Shown: in pieces, positions 20,376 to 31,435 of the stretch
Numbering within the stretch: position 1 is the stretch's first letter
Layout of the letters: each line of letters opens with the position of its first letter
Assembly (NCBI GenBank): GCA_963970005.1
Contig: CAXAMN010021984.1
Location: 432,707 to 496,706 of the forward strand
Reading direction: 5' to 3'
Length of the DNA: 64,000 nucleotides
From: Durusdinium trenchii
Taxonomy: Eukaryota; Sar; Dinophyceae; Suessiales; Symbiodiniaceae
Translations under genes and position numbers: made by a program
Notes under the pieces: generated by a model
The model's database searches: none
What the model was told of the DNA's origin: nothing
What the model saw: the letters and a program-made list of their open reading frames with translations, nothing else

Positions 20376-22190
20376 GTACACTGATGTTGCTTCAGTCAGT
20401 CAAGTTTGAGGTGCTTGATTCTTCGTTGGATGTAGTATGATGTTGGAAGTTAGGGTAATCATAGTTTGTTTTGGATGGGGCTTGACGTTCCATGAGGGAG
20501 GCATGGAAAGTGGCTGGGAGTTGGTAGACTTTGGCCCACATGTCGTTCAAGTTGTGAGCGCATTCAGTTCTTGAGCAGTGAACGGAAATACATTTGTGAA
20601 ACTACGGTAGCTTTCTCCCAGTTGCAGCACGGATGGCTGCGTGAGACGCACCAGACATGTCATGTCCCAGTCCAACAACATCAGGATGGACCAAGAGTAT
20701 GAGATTTGAAGTCCCCACTGCCCTTGTTCGGTTGCACGACTGGGGGGCCCCTGCCACCAACTCTTTCTCCCATGGATCTGAGCTGAGAGCGACCGACCCT
20801 TTTCCCAGGGTGGAGGCTCTTCGAAGAGCGGGACACGCGCAGTGTCCCGAGTCTGAGGACGCAGGCCTCACTGTCTCTCGACACGTGCGGTGGAGAGACA
20901 CCGTTGGACCTTCCCGCGATCTCGCGGACTTGTTCTGAACTGCAAATGTTGCTGTTAGTTAAAGGTGTTGGAAAGAGCCTTTGAAACTCTTGAGTTGTCT
21001 TCATTTCTATTGTCCAGTCAGCAAGCATGTCACCGTCCAAGTGAAAGACAGGGAGTGGCGGTCGAGTCTAGTAATTACTAGTCAATTTTTGTAAGGCCAG
21101 AGAAAACCAGCAGGGGTGACTGCAGGGTTTAATGTACGCATTTTTAAGCAAATTTTCTCTTGCCGAATGACTGGATACATACGTAGTACAGTTTTGAATA
21201 GTTTAAAGCATTCGTGTTGTGGTTCCTTGGCCCGGAGAGGAAAATTGCCGATCATTGATGAACTCCCAGCAAACGTTGGTTTCCATTTTTGTGTGACACT
21301 GAACCCTGCTGTACCCATAATATGACAGGTCAAACATGTCTCCCTCTCTCTCTATATATATGTTTTTCCTGCTCGAGGCATCACATGGGAAGAGATCGCC
21401 CCGCCAGCGACGCGTGAAGATGGCTGCTGCCCAGGGGCTTCTTCAGGATCTCCATTAGAATGCACACTCTTGACAGGGAAGAAGGGGTTGAGGGGTTCAG
21501 ATACTGAAGATGCTTCCTTTGACACAGCCTCGCCTTGAAAGTGATAACTTGAGTCGGCCAGCTCAATCCCATCCTGTTGGCATTTGTGGGCCACACTGCT
21601 GTTAGGAGCCTGCCAATGGTCAGAGATCTATCATCTCTTTGTTGCTCGTGCTGCGCCCATCTCCACTGTGAAAGACGGGCAGGTGGCGAGGGGCTGACAA
21701 CTATTTCAGCATGACATTGTGACAAAGGCAGTCCATGACAGTGCAAGGTCGCTGCTGTTGGTTTTTTGAAAGGTCTCCATGCGCGGAGGCTGAGGGCTGA
21801 GGGCGACTGTTCGAAGGAGAGCCTCGCAGTTGTTTTAACTAGAGTGTGGCCTGTTGGCTGCTTGAACGTCATCGTGCACAGTTGGTGGCTCGTGATAGGC
21901 TTCAGATGTGTAGTTGAAGTGAAAGGAGCATTCAGGTGGCCGAGACTGAGACAGCGGGGAGGAAAAGTGCTCGGTTTGCAACTGCTGTATGCTCCAGGAA
22001 AACAAATCGGATTGAAGAAGGTGCGAGCATGTACCATATAGATTTGCATCAGCAACATCATGTTTGATAGGAAAATCCTTGAGAAAGCCCTTCCAAGGGC
22101 TTGCTATTTTAGGAAGTCTTTATATAGATATATATGTATAGATATGTTGCGCATACTCCCTCTTGGAAATTGGCCATTGTGTTTCGCTCT
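20376..22190. other. Sparse region, no firm gene
   Basis: A plus-strand frame is open at 20657-20938 and a minus-strand frame of 226 codons at 21381-22061. Both have compositions unlike the accepted exons and no motif. Short TA runs lie near 21350 and 22125. Nothing else is visible. Confidence 0.4.
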
Positions 22191-22193
22191 CAG

Positions 22194-22331
22194 GTGATGC
22201 TTGAGACGCGAGTGCGGCTCTCGCACAGGGCGGGTGGCTTGGCCTTCTGCCGGGTGGCCAAGTGGTGCCAAACAGCACGTAGCTTCGCTCAAAAGCACAG
22301 AGTCAATAATTTGGGCAGTCTCAAGCTTTGA
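22194..22331 (+). CDS. Isolated exon, unidentified
   Basis: After an acceptor CTCTCAG, a frame reads VMLETRVRLSHRAGGLAFCR and stays open to a TGA at 22331. It could be an early exon of the PPR gene that follows, about 540 bases downstream. No motif is recognised. Confidence 0.3.
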   Translation: MMLETRVRLSHRAGGLAFCRVAKWCQTARSFAQKHRVNNLGSLKL

Positions 22332-22868
22332 CTAGAGTGACTAGAGTCGAGAACTCTTCGCGATCCGCAGTCGTTTGGTCGAACTAAAGCAGGATTTGAA
22401 ACCTCCAGCCTCACATGTCACGCTGCCAGACATGCTCATGCACCACCTTTGTCCAGCTCAAGCAGAGGCTTGCTTGCGTCGCTTTCTGTTTGTTATGCAT
22501 GTCTCTAGAAGCTTTGCATGATCTTCATGCACGAAGCAGAGCTAGTGCGTGCTCTGCCTTCTACTGAAGGTCTCATTTCGACACGTGCCTATCGCACGCA
22601 TTATATAGTCTATTTTCATCTGGTTTCACCATGATTTCACGGGGCGATATGGATGGTGCTTCATGGGCAGCGACCAGAGGCCGATCGGATTCTAGATTCT
22701 TGACTTTCCGGCCGGTGGTATTTAGAGCGGTCCCGAAATAGATAGAAACATATAGAAACGCTTTCCAATACATTCTTAGTGGGGATCTGCTTTTCTATCT
22801 ATTTGGGGGTCTATATGTTCATAGTCCATCCTTTGCCAAACAAACTGACGACCAAACATTGGTTTCAG

Positions 22869-23830
22869 GAAGTGCCTTGGCAGGTTCCTGGCCAAGCGCA
22901 CAGCGAAGGTGGCCGCACTCGCAAGGGCAACACGCTGGCAACAAGCAGTCTACTTGGCATTGGTCGAAACTCCAGCACCTTGGATTTCCATTCACTACAA
23001 CAATTGATATCAAGCTGGAAGATTGTGAATCTCTAGTCCTCATATGTCCTGGTGCTTTGAGTCTTGGAGTCTTAAGCTCCATTCTTTCCAATTGTCATGC
23101 TCCTTTCCCTACCACTGGGACTGACTCACGGGCTCTAATCTCTTTAAGACTTTATTTGTTTCTTATCATCCTTCTCCCCGCACCGCTTTTGCGAGGTCCA
23201 GGACGCTCGCCTCCATGCCGCGGCCGTGGCCGCGCTGGGCCGTGGCCTCCGCTGGGCAGAGGCCCTGGCGCTGGGAGCCGGACGCGTCCGGGACACGAGT
23301 AGCGACTTGGATGGCTTTGAGGCTGAGGAGTTCAATTATATGGCAGATGGTCAGGGTGGGGGATGAACATCCAAGACAAGAACAGAAACCGCCACTTCAT
23401 GTTCTACTTAAATGGCAATTGATGTCCAATGTCCAAAGCAATTCCTCGGAAGATCTCGAGGTCTCAACGCTGCACTTGGTGCATGCGAGCGTGCACGGCG
23501 CTGGAGCGTGGCACTACGACTGTGGAAGGCAACCGTCAGGGTGGCTTGGGGTGTGTGAGAGTCCTGTTTCGCTCTGAGTCCAGGAGATTTTGAACCTTGC
23601 CGGCTGTTACTTTCGCAGATTTGGAACTGACCAGTATAGTTGCACACTCGTTATTGAAGATCTCCAAGGAGCTTTTCCCTTTGGGGCACCTTGAGGACAC
23701 CCACTCGCGCGACGTGATCACCTTTAACACTGCTATGGCACTGTGCGCTTCAGGGCCACCAGCGCTGGCAGCAGAGCCTTGGAGCTGTGCACAGGTGGAT
23801 GGCAGGGACGCTCTCTCTGTTGGGCGAATG
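22869..23830 (+). CDS. Pentatricopeptide-repeat protein, exon block 1
   Basis: Four exon-like pieces each look like one helix pair of a plant/dinoflagellate PPR motif: about 22869-23005 (AKVAALARATRWQQAVYLA), 23200-23345 (AAVAALGRGLRWAEALALG), 23478-23560 (AALGACERARRWSVALRLW) and 23716-23790 (RDVITFNTAMALCASG). The A-C/R-x-x-x-W-x-x-AL core is the usual second half of the repeat. PPR proteins bind organelle RNA one base per repeat and guide its processing; that role is inferred here. In the last unit the expected W-x-x-AL half lies in another frame (ALELC), so either an intron or a frameshift intervenes. Exons from another gene lie between this block and block 2, so I treat the blocks as separate. 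Confidence 0.55.
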
Positions 23831-23833
23831 GGT

Positions 23834-23958
23834 TTGTTACTAGTAGCTTCTTGTAGCTTCTTGTTACTAATAGTAAAGCCAGGAGCTACGTTCGTAGCGT
23901 CCTTGCTCCTTACTAGTAGCGATGCCCTTGTTATGTACGTTCGTAGCGATACTCTTGT
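23834..23958 (-). repeat. Dispersed repeat family A, inverted copy
   Basis: Contains TTACTAGTAGCTTCTTG, GTAGCGTCCTTGCTCC and TACTAGTAGCGATGCCC, in the opposite orientation to the array at 15229-15795. Confidence 0.85.
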
Positions 23959-24124
23959 TTCTGGCAGGACCCTGTTGGACTTTTCCAAGGCTTAGTTTCT
24001 TTGCTCCATGATTTCTATGGAACACATGCTGGTGGGGCTTACGGCAGCATGGAGAAGGGCAATCTTTCTGACCAGTTTTGTTTCAAGTTGTGCCAAGCTG
24101 CTATGGCGCCTTAGTTTGCTGGGC

Positions 24125-24708
24125 AAATGTTATCAGCTCTTCAGATTAGTTGGTTGAAGTATGTATCACTGACTAGCTTCCGTGGGATTGATCCTGCTAC
24201 CAAAAGGATCCCAAATGAAGCCCACCTCTTCACCCAACTTGTGGAACCTTTCTTTGGCATGTGAGTGGCTCAAGATGGCTCAAGTAACATAGGGCTGGGG
24301 CCGGGACTTGGATGCAGCCTGCGAGGCGAAACTCAGTTGCAAGAGGATTTTGGGGGGCGCAGGCGCAGACCTCCAACTCCCACGTCCCACCGAGGAAGCC
24401 CATGCAATGGCACAGACATAGACAGTCACAAACAGATTAACCAATATTGAGCTAGGGTTTCTGTGTGTGACACAGAGGATGGCAACGACGGGCTCCAGCT
24501 GGAGGTGGAGGATGGCGGGAGCATTGGCAACAACGGCTCCACGACTGGGTTGCAGAACCTGTTTTTCAACGGGATCTTTTTGAGGCGGGAAGATGAAGTA
24601 GGGGGCGTCAGGAAGCGATGGTAGCGCAAACCCTTTTAAGGTCAACGATGCTGGTAGGATGGCATGGATGGCAGTTATCGTTACATTGCTACGTCGTGCG
24701 CACAGTGC

Positions 24709-24745
<37 letters not shown>

Positions 24746-25315
24746 AGGGAGGGAGAGAGAGAAGGAGGAGGACTTACTTTGGTAGACATGAGCATCCTTC
24801 GAATTAATTTCCTTATTTTGCCGTTTGCAACATGACATAACCATGTAGGGCGGCTTTGCCATCCTCCAAAGGGCCTTGGAGCCCTCAGATGTGGATGCCT
24901 TGTTGCTGGAGCTCCCCGGCTTCCTGGAAGGCGGAACAGTGCGAATGGAAGAGCAAAGCACTGCGGTGGCAATCTAATGTTTGATCGTTTTTGTTGGATG
25001 TCTTCAGTTGCTTAATCTACGTGAAGCTGTGGAGAAGCTGAGGCAAAGGGAATGGCGGGTGTGGACCTTATGCGAGCAGCGAGCCAGCTATGTCTATGTG
25101 TCGAGCATACTTCAGTCAACCCCAGTATATACCTGACATTGATATACAAAGCGGTTCTTGCTTGGCACAGCACCAAGGTATGACTACCTTCGGCAGCTGC
25201 CATTACAGCTTTCCAGCTTGAAGGAGGTCGCTTATGAGATGTTCCTTCCCACGGCCAGCGAGCTTTTAGAGCAGCATGGCTTGGAGGCAGAGGGTTCATC
25301 GATGTTATGACGGTC
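24125..25315 (+). CDS. Unidentified multi-exon protein
   Basis: Exon-like pieces lie at about 24130-24261 (SWLKYVSLTSFRGIDPATKR, ending LVEPFFGM), 24292-24420 (RDLDAACEAKLSCKRILGG), 24476-24627 (DGLQLEVEDGGSIGNNGS, then LQNLFFNGIFL), 24850-24977 (LEPSDVDALLLELPGFLEGG), 25012-25120 (REAVEKLRQREWRVWTLCEQ) and 25152-25310 (YDYLRQLPLQLSSLKEVAYE). All have strong third-position bias and acceptor-like AG junctions. I do not recognise the family; the order (short charged helices, a glycine-asparagine-rich loop, more helices) is distinctive. A GA-rich microsatellite sits in one intron (24711-24769). It could be part of the PPR gene only if that gene had a long non-PPR domain. Confidence 0.4.
24711..24769 (+). 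repeat. GA/GGGA microsatellite
   Basis: GA run, then GGGA units, then GA again, followed by AAGGAGGAGG, inside a likely intron. Confidence 0.95.
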
Positions 25316-25533
25316 GCTTCCGGCGCCCCGGAAATCGGATTGTCATCGGGCGCCCGCATCAGTTCTGTGCGCTCGGGAGGTGACAGCTTGTGGCCGTGTA
25401 ATGTGCAATGAGCTTGATGTGCGAGAGAGAAGGCGTGAGTTGCCACCGACCTTGGAGGACTTTGAAGCGCATCTGGGTTGAATTGTGCTGAGCAGAATAA
25501 ATCAAATACCTGCCTCCCACGCAGTGAAAGTGC

Positions 25534-25614
25534 ATGACGATGACGATGACGATGATGATGATGATGATGATGACGATGATGATGATGATGACGATGACGA
25601 TGACGATGACGATG
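25534..25614 (+). repeat. GAY trinucleotide microsatellite
   Basis: About 27 alternating GAT and GAC units. In one plus frame it would encode only aspartate (frame 25485-25727), but neighbouring codons lack coding bias, so I call it a microsatellite. Confidence 0.95.
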
Positions 25615-26158
25615 TATTGTTTGTTTGTCAAGATGTTTACAACATAATAAAACCTTTTCAGAACCGTTTCCGAACCGTCACAAACATGGCACGTCTCTCA
25701 TTTGCTTATTTTCCGAGCACACTTTGACACTACCGTGAATTGTGACGAGTGCTGCGCTCAGCTTTTGGCATGTGTCCTGAGGTTGTGCGAGCGAAAAGGT
25801 CAAGCACGCCCGAGCAGCCTGTTTCTGTGGTATCAGGACGGGGCGGGGTTTTCCCCGCAGAAATGAAAGCCGGTGATGGAGAGTCGATGATTTCGATTTC
25901 TGCATCTGTCGGTTTGGAGGAGGGAGGTGAGAACCGGGCCCATCGGGATATTTATGGCGAAGTGTCGCGACCCGAGCGCAGAGCAGATAGGGGTCCGGGG
26001 TTGGGTGTCAATAATGCACTCCAAAGCTGTTCATGATGCACATGACATGACATGGCTTAGGTCTTATCCACTGCAGATGCTTTTGCTTTTGAGCCAGCCA
26101 GGGCAGGACTTCACAGGTGGCAGGTTCTTCACACTTGTGAGGGCCTTGGGCTAGAGAT

Positions 26159-26464
26159 GTGCAGTACAACATAGCACAACTGCTTGCAAGCAGCTTGGAC
26201 ATGTTTGCAAAGCAGAGCCGGTGGCAAGTGCTGGAAGTGGAACACTTCGTTCTTCACCAAGGTGGATGGACGAAAGCACGAAGCCCAGATGAGTCGTGGA
26301 GATCTCCTGGTCTTTCGGACTTCCTGCAAGCACGGCTGCACGGTGGTCAGGCTGGACTCCTGGTCATGCTGCAGAACTGCTGGGGACCAACTGCTTTTTG
26401 CTGTTTTGGTCAGGCGTGGTCGGAATCCAACAACACAGCGCATGGTGGCATCTGGGCACAATAG
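26159..26464 (+). CDS. Open frame, possible PPR-like exon
   Basis: A 101-codon frame contains SSLDMFAKQSRWQVLEVEHF, which loosely follows the PPR second-half pattern (R-W-Q-x-x-L-E). Composition is only moderately coding-like and the opposite strand is also open. It may be an exon between the two PPR blocks or chance. Confidence 0.25.
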   Translation: MQYNIAQLLASSLDMFAKQSRWQVLEVEHFVLHQGGWTKARSPDESWRSPGLSDFLQARLHGGQAGLLVMLQNCWGPTAFCCFGQAWSESNNTAHGGIWAQ

Positions 26465-26599
26465 CTGCTAGCTAGCGCCGCTCTTGGCATATCGGATGTA
26501 TTTGTACAAATTTGCAAGTGAAGATGCCAGCCTGCAGTGCCCAAGGTTGGTCTTCAATTTGCCAAGCGAGCTTTGCGCCAGCCGCCCAGAAACTTGATC

Positions 26600-26940
26600 G
26601 TGGCTGAAGTTGCAGGGACTCACCTCCATGTTTCATCCTTTTCCCACTAAACTGAACTTATTTATGCACAGCCAAGGCAGGGAAAGGCTCGCACGGAGAA
26701 GTCTGTGACGGCGTACCTGGCCGGGAGGATTGGTCGAACGGTGTCGAACGATTGGTCTGCTAAACTCCCGTGAACCTGGATCTTGGGAAAACTCAACTGA
26801 GTCGCTTGCGACTGGTGCCCCTCACAGGGGAGGTGATCACGGTCTGAGACGGAGCTGCTTCAGAGCTCGTGGCTGGCGATTGGGCTGTCCCGCAAGGAGA
26901 AGGATTGGCAACTTCACTGAACCTCATTGACACTGAATTT
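26600..26940 (+). other. Possible short exons, unidentified
   Basis: Frames at about 26771-26847 (VNLDLGKTQLSRLRLVPLTG) and 26850-26940 look weakly coding and lie upstream of PPR block 2. No motif or convincing donor is visible. Confidence 0.2.
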
Positions 26941-27061
26941 TAGAAAGTGTCAGTTTCATCCCAGATCTGTGCCAATATGGCACTGCAGCGGACAAAAAGC
27001 AACAGCGAGACCAGCGTCCAGATGTGTAAGTGTAATGTGGGACTAGCTGTGGAGCCTTGCT

Positions 27062-30000
27062 ATGAGTCTCCAAGCTGCTTCGGCCGAGGACAGTGCCCTG
27101 AACATTTTCCATGACATGTGTGCTGCTGCTGCTGAGCCTGACGTGGTCAGCTACAATGCATTGATCAAGGTCACAGGGGCTTTCAACTTGGGAGCCAATG
27201 CCAGTGGTGTTTTTCTTCTTTTTGTGCTAGCGGCCATTACCACAAAGATACCACAAGCAAGGGACAACCCACTTCCCTCATGCACACTACACCAGGATGA
27301 ACGCAGACCATGCAACTTCTATGCATATATGATCATATATATGGGATTATATAGGCATGTAATAGTATATAACTCGTTATAACTATGATAGTTGAAGCCA
27401 GATACGATCGTCACCTTGACACGGCCGTGGGAACCGGGGGGCCAGCGCTCTAGCGCAGGCGTGTGCTTGGAGAAGTTGGCGTGCGGCCTCGGAAGCCTTC
27501 AAGCTGTGCGAGGCGGAAGATGACTTCCCTTGGCCAAACATGGCCAAACAGCCATCGATTTGTTCCTGCAGGAGCCCTTTGTTACTAGTTACTAGTAGCG
27601 ATGCCCTTGTTACTAGTGCTACTATGTAGCAGTAATGCCCTTGTTACTAGTAGCGGTGCACCTAATACCTATAACAATACACGGTTGGTTTGTGCACACA
27701 CTCTTTGTGATACATCGCCAAATTTTCTACCATTCTGCACTAGGATGGTGAAACTCTTCTGAATTGCGGAATAACAATCTATCTTATGTTTCTTATGTAG
27801 ATGAAGGTTGAAACCTGCAACTGCAGCATGTTAGGTTGCGAAGATAGAACATGATAGAAACAACAATGAACACTCTGGGCCACCACGTCTAGCCGAGCCC
27901 CGTGAAGGGTTCTTCATCCCCTACAAGCTGCTCAGGTGGTGACCCTGCAGGCCATCACTTCTTGTGCAACAAGAGCTCCTTGGAAGTGGGGCTTGGCACA
28001 TTTGGGACTACAAGCTGAATCTCGCCAGTTTGAAACCAGAGCTTTTGACGCGGCACACGAGGCAAGTGGTGAAGTCATTGAGGTGCTGTGAAGTCAGCAG
28101 TTATTTTGGACATTGAAGGGGTCTTGCACCCGTCCCTGGTGGCGCTTCGTGGGGTTGGAACTTGGTCGTCCAGAGTCTCAGCCAAGGACCTTGTGCTCTT
28201 CAATGCGATCCTTGGTTCTTGTTCTGCCTCTTCCCAGTGGAAACCAGCCTTGAAGATCCTTCATGCACAGCAGGTCCAAGGTGAGTTGGGGTCGTTTGGG
28301 TGTGAAGCAGAAACACCTGAAAGTCATATTCTCTTAAACCCGCTTTGCCAGGTGGGCACCTCAGCCCGGACATTGTGAGCTACAACTCGGCACCTGGGAT
28401 CTCCTACTTCGAGTGCCAGGGGATATCATTGAGATGCTGTATACATTGGTCACACCGGTTCCATCAAATTCCATCGGTTCCAGATGATTCCAGAGGGTGC
28501 ACCTCTGCAAAAATGCATGCGATGCGTAGCTGACCATGGTGTGTTCCCTTTCAACATCACCGCTGTCCCCTAAGGTCATGACAGCCAGTGGACGGGGCCG
28601 GGCGGTCCGAGCATGGTCCTTTTTGGTGGATCTACAGTGCCTGTGCCTCGCCGGAAGGAATGAAGCAAGCTTGTGAACTTTGTGAACGTATCGAGTGTGT
28701 TTTCTGGGGTATGGTGGGGCTCGGTTTCACCCTTAAGACCCCTTCAGCGCGAAGCGGAGACCGGCGAATGGTGTCTCCGTTGAATTAAGGCGTTTAATGC
28801 CAACTCTGGTGACTCTCAACACTGCGTTGAGTGCATGCGACGGAGCTGGAGAGGGTGGTTGTAGCATGTGAATGCCCAAAGAATGCAGCTGCTTCGGATG
28901 CAACAAGGCCTCACCACTCACCACATGTCATGACTTCCAGGAGATTGGGACGCTGCCATAGCATTGCTTCACTTGGCGAACGACCGATTGGAACCAGCCT
29001 TGAGCTCAGCCATCCAAAGCAACAGTCCTCAATGTGCCCAAGATTCTTGCATTTAATGCAGGTGCGAGCGCCAACCGAGGATTCAGTGTCGCTCACTGCC
29101 TTGCTGGGGGCATGTTCTCGAGTTGCCCAGTGGCCCAAAGCACTGGAACTGTGGCAGGGCACAGAACTACCCAGAGATCGGCAAGCAGAATCTTAGGCCA
29201 ATGAGGATGTGTGCAACCTCTGTGTGGGGCAAATGAATGCCAAAGTTTAAAGAGAGGATCAGCAGATCCAACCTCAGCCATGCAAGCTCCTTGAACGTTT
29301 AAGACTGCAACTGGACCATGCAAAAGTCCGTTGGTCGTTTCTGAGGAAAGTGTTGCAGCGCTCGCGGTCGCCAAAGGCTTTCTATGGAGCTCTGAGCCTT
29401 GTCCGCCGTGAATTGTCGGGCCAGCCCGTTTTGGATGGGCGAAGCGGGGTTGTGGTGAAGGGCTTTTGTCACTTTGGCCAATCAAGCAGCTTCTACATGT
29501 GACAGGAGAAACGGTGTGTGTTCTTAAGGGAATCGGACTTGAAGAAAGGCACTTCGAAGCGTCATGTCATATCAATACGAGGTGAAGTGCCGATTCGTAC
29601 AGGCTTGGCCCTAGTAACCACAGGGTGTGGCAGATATCTTCCTGCAGCCTCCGGATCACCGCATTTGAGGCCTTGCTGGGCCTCACTGATATGAGTGCAG
29701 CGCTGCATGACTGGACTGGACACTGGGAGATGGCACTCAAGGAATGTCAAAGATCTCAAGAGCAAGGCTAGTTGTATTGCTGGACTGAACGATCACACTG
29801 CATTTCGAAAAATAAGCTCACGAACTGAGCATTCGTCCGGCTTGAAAGGTGTCAGCATTTCCACGGACTTCTTGAATGCAGTGCCGAAGCGGCATTATCG
29901 GTGGATGACGGCGGTGCCAGTGCCATTGAACATTGTTATTGTTGTACAATTAGTTTTATGATTGGTATGATGTCATGCAGGACGTGCTTAGCAGCAGGTG

Positions 30001-30394
30001 CTGGCAGACAAGTTGTATAGATCCTTTCAACCTCTTCCAATACCTTGATATGGAATAAGCTGTCCAAAGAAGATGGCCAAACACGTTTGTATTGGTCTTG
30101 AGCTTCCACTCTTGAGTCACTTTGACAAGATTTCATTCTAGGCCATTAGTGCCTGCAGTTCTTTCTGGCGCTGGGCGATACGGCTCTTTGGTTGCGCAGT
30201 GGATTTCCGAGCTCACATTGGCCAAGCCTCACGGCTGCATGAAGAGCACGGAGCACTGCAAGAGCGGTGCGAGCAGATTTTGACACCATAAAGCAACATC
30301 GCTCTTTCATTGCAGCTCACGCCTTGAGGTGTCGTATGCAGCTGCTTTGAGCGCCTTCAGTGATGGACGATTCTGGCTCAAAGCCATGCTACTA
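27062..30394 (+). CDS. Pentatricopeptide-repeat protein, exon block 2
   Basis: A run of exons, most carrying one PPR unit: 27065-27175 (AEPDVVSYNALIKV), 27930-28090 (VVTLQAITSCATRAPW), 28178-28283 (KDLVLFNAILGSCSASSQW), 28357-28400 (LSPDIVSYNSA), 28795-28865 (LVTLNTALSACDGAG), 28941-29050 (WDAAIALLHLAND), 29061-29195 (TALLGACSRVAQWPKALELW), 29640-29760 (ITAFEALLGLTDMSAALHDW), 30142-30290 (AISACSSFWRWAIRLFG) and 30316-30394 (LEVSYAAALSAFSDGRFW). A different, arginine-rich exon lies at 29256-29503 (HAKVRWSFLRKVLQRSRSP). A decayed unit at 27480-27560 needs two frame changes. The V-S-Y-N-A and A-C-x-x-x-x-x-W signatures identify the family. Such proteins act on plastid or mitochondrial transcripts. 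The high intron load and broken units leave open whether this is one active gene, two, or partly a pseudogene. No targeting peptide was found. Confidence 0.6.
27574..27656 (-). repeat. Dispersed repeat family A, inverted copy
   Basis: Units such as TTACTAGTAGCGATGCCC and TTGTTACTAGTAGCGGTG inside an intron of PPR block 2, directly after the decayed PPR unit. Confidence 0.85.
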
Positions 30395-30494
30395 AGCTGA
30401 TTCTTTAAGTTCTTAGTGTTCTTAGTGTGCCCGAGGAACTTTAGAATTGGCTCAGTCACTCTTGGAATGAGTCTCGAGATTGTGACGAGCCATA

Positions 30495-30533
30495 AATACA
30501 CACCCACACACACACACATATATATATATATAT
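30495..30533 (+). repeat. CA/TA microsatellite
   Basis: ACACACACACATATATATAT-type run. Confidence 0.95.
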
Positions 30534-30892
30534 CATATACAAGCAGTTCCCGGGCAAGCTGGCGGCGGAAGTTTTCTATAAGAACAATTTGACCTACAAG
30601 TATAGGAGTGTCCCTTCGCACATGCCCTGCGCACCCCCTTTTTTTTCCGGCCCGCAACGATGGCGTCATGCAAGCAGCCCACAACGGCGTACTCGCTCTG
30701 GCACTGTGCATGCAGTGGCACTGTGCATGCAGTGGCTTCTTCTTTTGCTTCTCATCGGGGGTTCACAGCAACGCACCGAAGTCCAAGAGCACAGCCGATG
30801 CGTCACCGACTCACCGCACCCTTTTGTTCCACACAGTGAAAAGAGTCCTGCGCGGTAGCAGCTGTTTATGCGGTTCTCAACGACGGACATAG

Positions 30893-31078
30893 GAGCATTT
30901 CCCGGCTGTCTGCGCGGACCACAGCGACGCACGCAGACCGATGCCTGTCGGCAAGACCAAGGAACGGTTCACCCAGCACCTCCGGCGGGGGCTGGACGAG
31001 GTGGAACAACTGGCGGCGGGGGTGCTTCTCTGCCAGCAATCCAAAACACCGGGGGCTGCAGCACACCTATCGTCATAG
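30893..31078 (+). CDS. Isolated exon or small protein, unidentified
   Basis: After an AG acceptor at 30892, a 61-codon frame reads EHFPAVCADHSDARRP and MPVGKTKERFTQHLRRGLDE, then a leucine-rich helix and a TAG. Strong coding composition. It may be a short exon with the ATG in GATGCCTGTC as an alternative start. It lies next to the only convincing minus-strand frame. Function unknown. Confidence 0.4.
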   Translation, partial: EHFPAVCADHSDARRPMPVGKTKERFTQHLRRGLDEVEQLAAGVLLCQQSKTPGAAAHLSS

Positions 31079-31175
31079 CAACGGCAATCCGCGCGCCAGC
31101 GTGTGGCATATGCAAACGACCACCGCGTGCGGCATTGGAAGCTATGATCCCGGCCCCAATGAATTCGCAAGCCTC

Positions 31176-31418
31176 CTAGTTTCGCAATCGAGTGCGCTGC
31201 GCTAGTTTAGCAGCCGCTGCGAGATCATCCCTAACCAAAACATCCCAGCAAGCTTCACAGACGCCACTTCTCGTGTGCTCAAAGACGCGAGGCCGTTCTG
31301 CAACCGTCGTTCCGCAGAGCTTGACTTGCCAGGTTCGGAGCCACCCTTTGTATTGAAAAACCACAACATTTCGTGCGCCCGCTATCTCTCGAAAATGCAT
31401 TTTGTGCGAGACTTCCAA
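31176..31418 (-). CDS. Small protein with paired cysteines, minus strand
   Basis: An 80-codon frame from ATG (31418) to TAG (31176) is the only minus-strand frame with the composition of a real exon. It contains QYKGWLRTWQVKLCG, then HTRSGVCEACWDVLVRDDL, giving a C-x2-C pair and a lone upstream cysteine that could form part of a zinc site. It ends in a basic LAQRTRLRN tail. I do not recognise a family. Bases upstream of it (towards 31440) are degenerate GAGCTA repeats, so if it belongs to a larger gene no other exon is visible. It could be a mobile-element remnant. Confidence 0.4.
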   Translation of the reverse strand: MEVSHKMHFREIAGARNVVVFQYKGWLRTWQVKLCGTTVAERPRVFEHTRSGVCEACWDVLVRDDLAAAAKLAQRTRLRN

Positions 31419-31435
31419 AATGAATGTTGAAGAGT

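Noticed and set aside
21381-22061. 226-codon minus-strand open frame
   Set aside because: Composition is serine/proline/histidine-rich as expected from chance, with no motif.
25485-25727. Poly-aspartate protein
   Set aside because: The acidic run is a GAY microsatellite and the flanking codons do not look coding.
30868-31179. 103-codon plus frame overlapping the 30893-31078 exon
   Set aside because: The alternative frame starting at 30893 has better codon bias and a splice acceptor.
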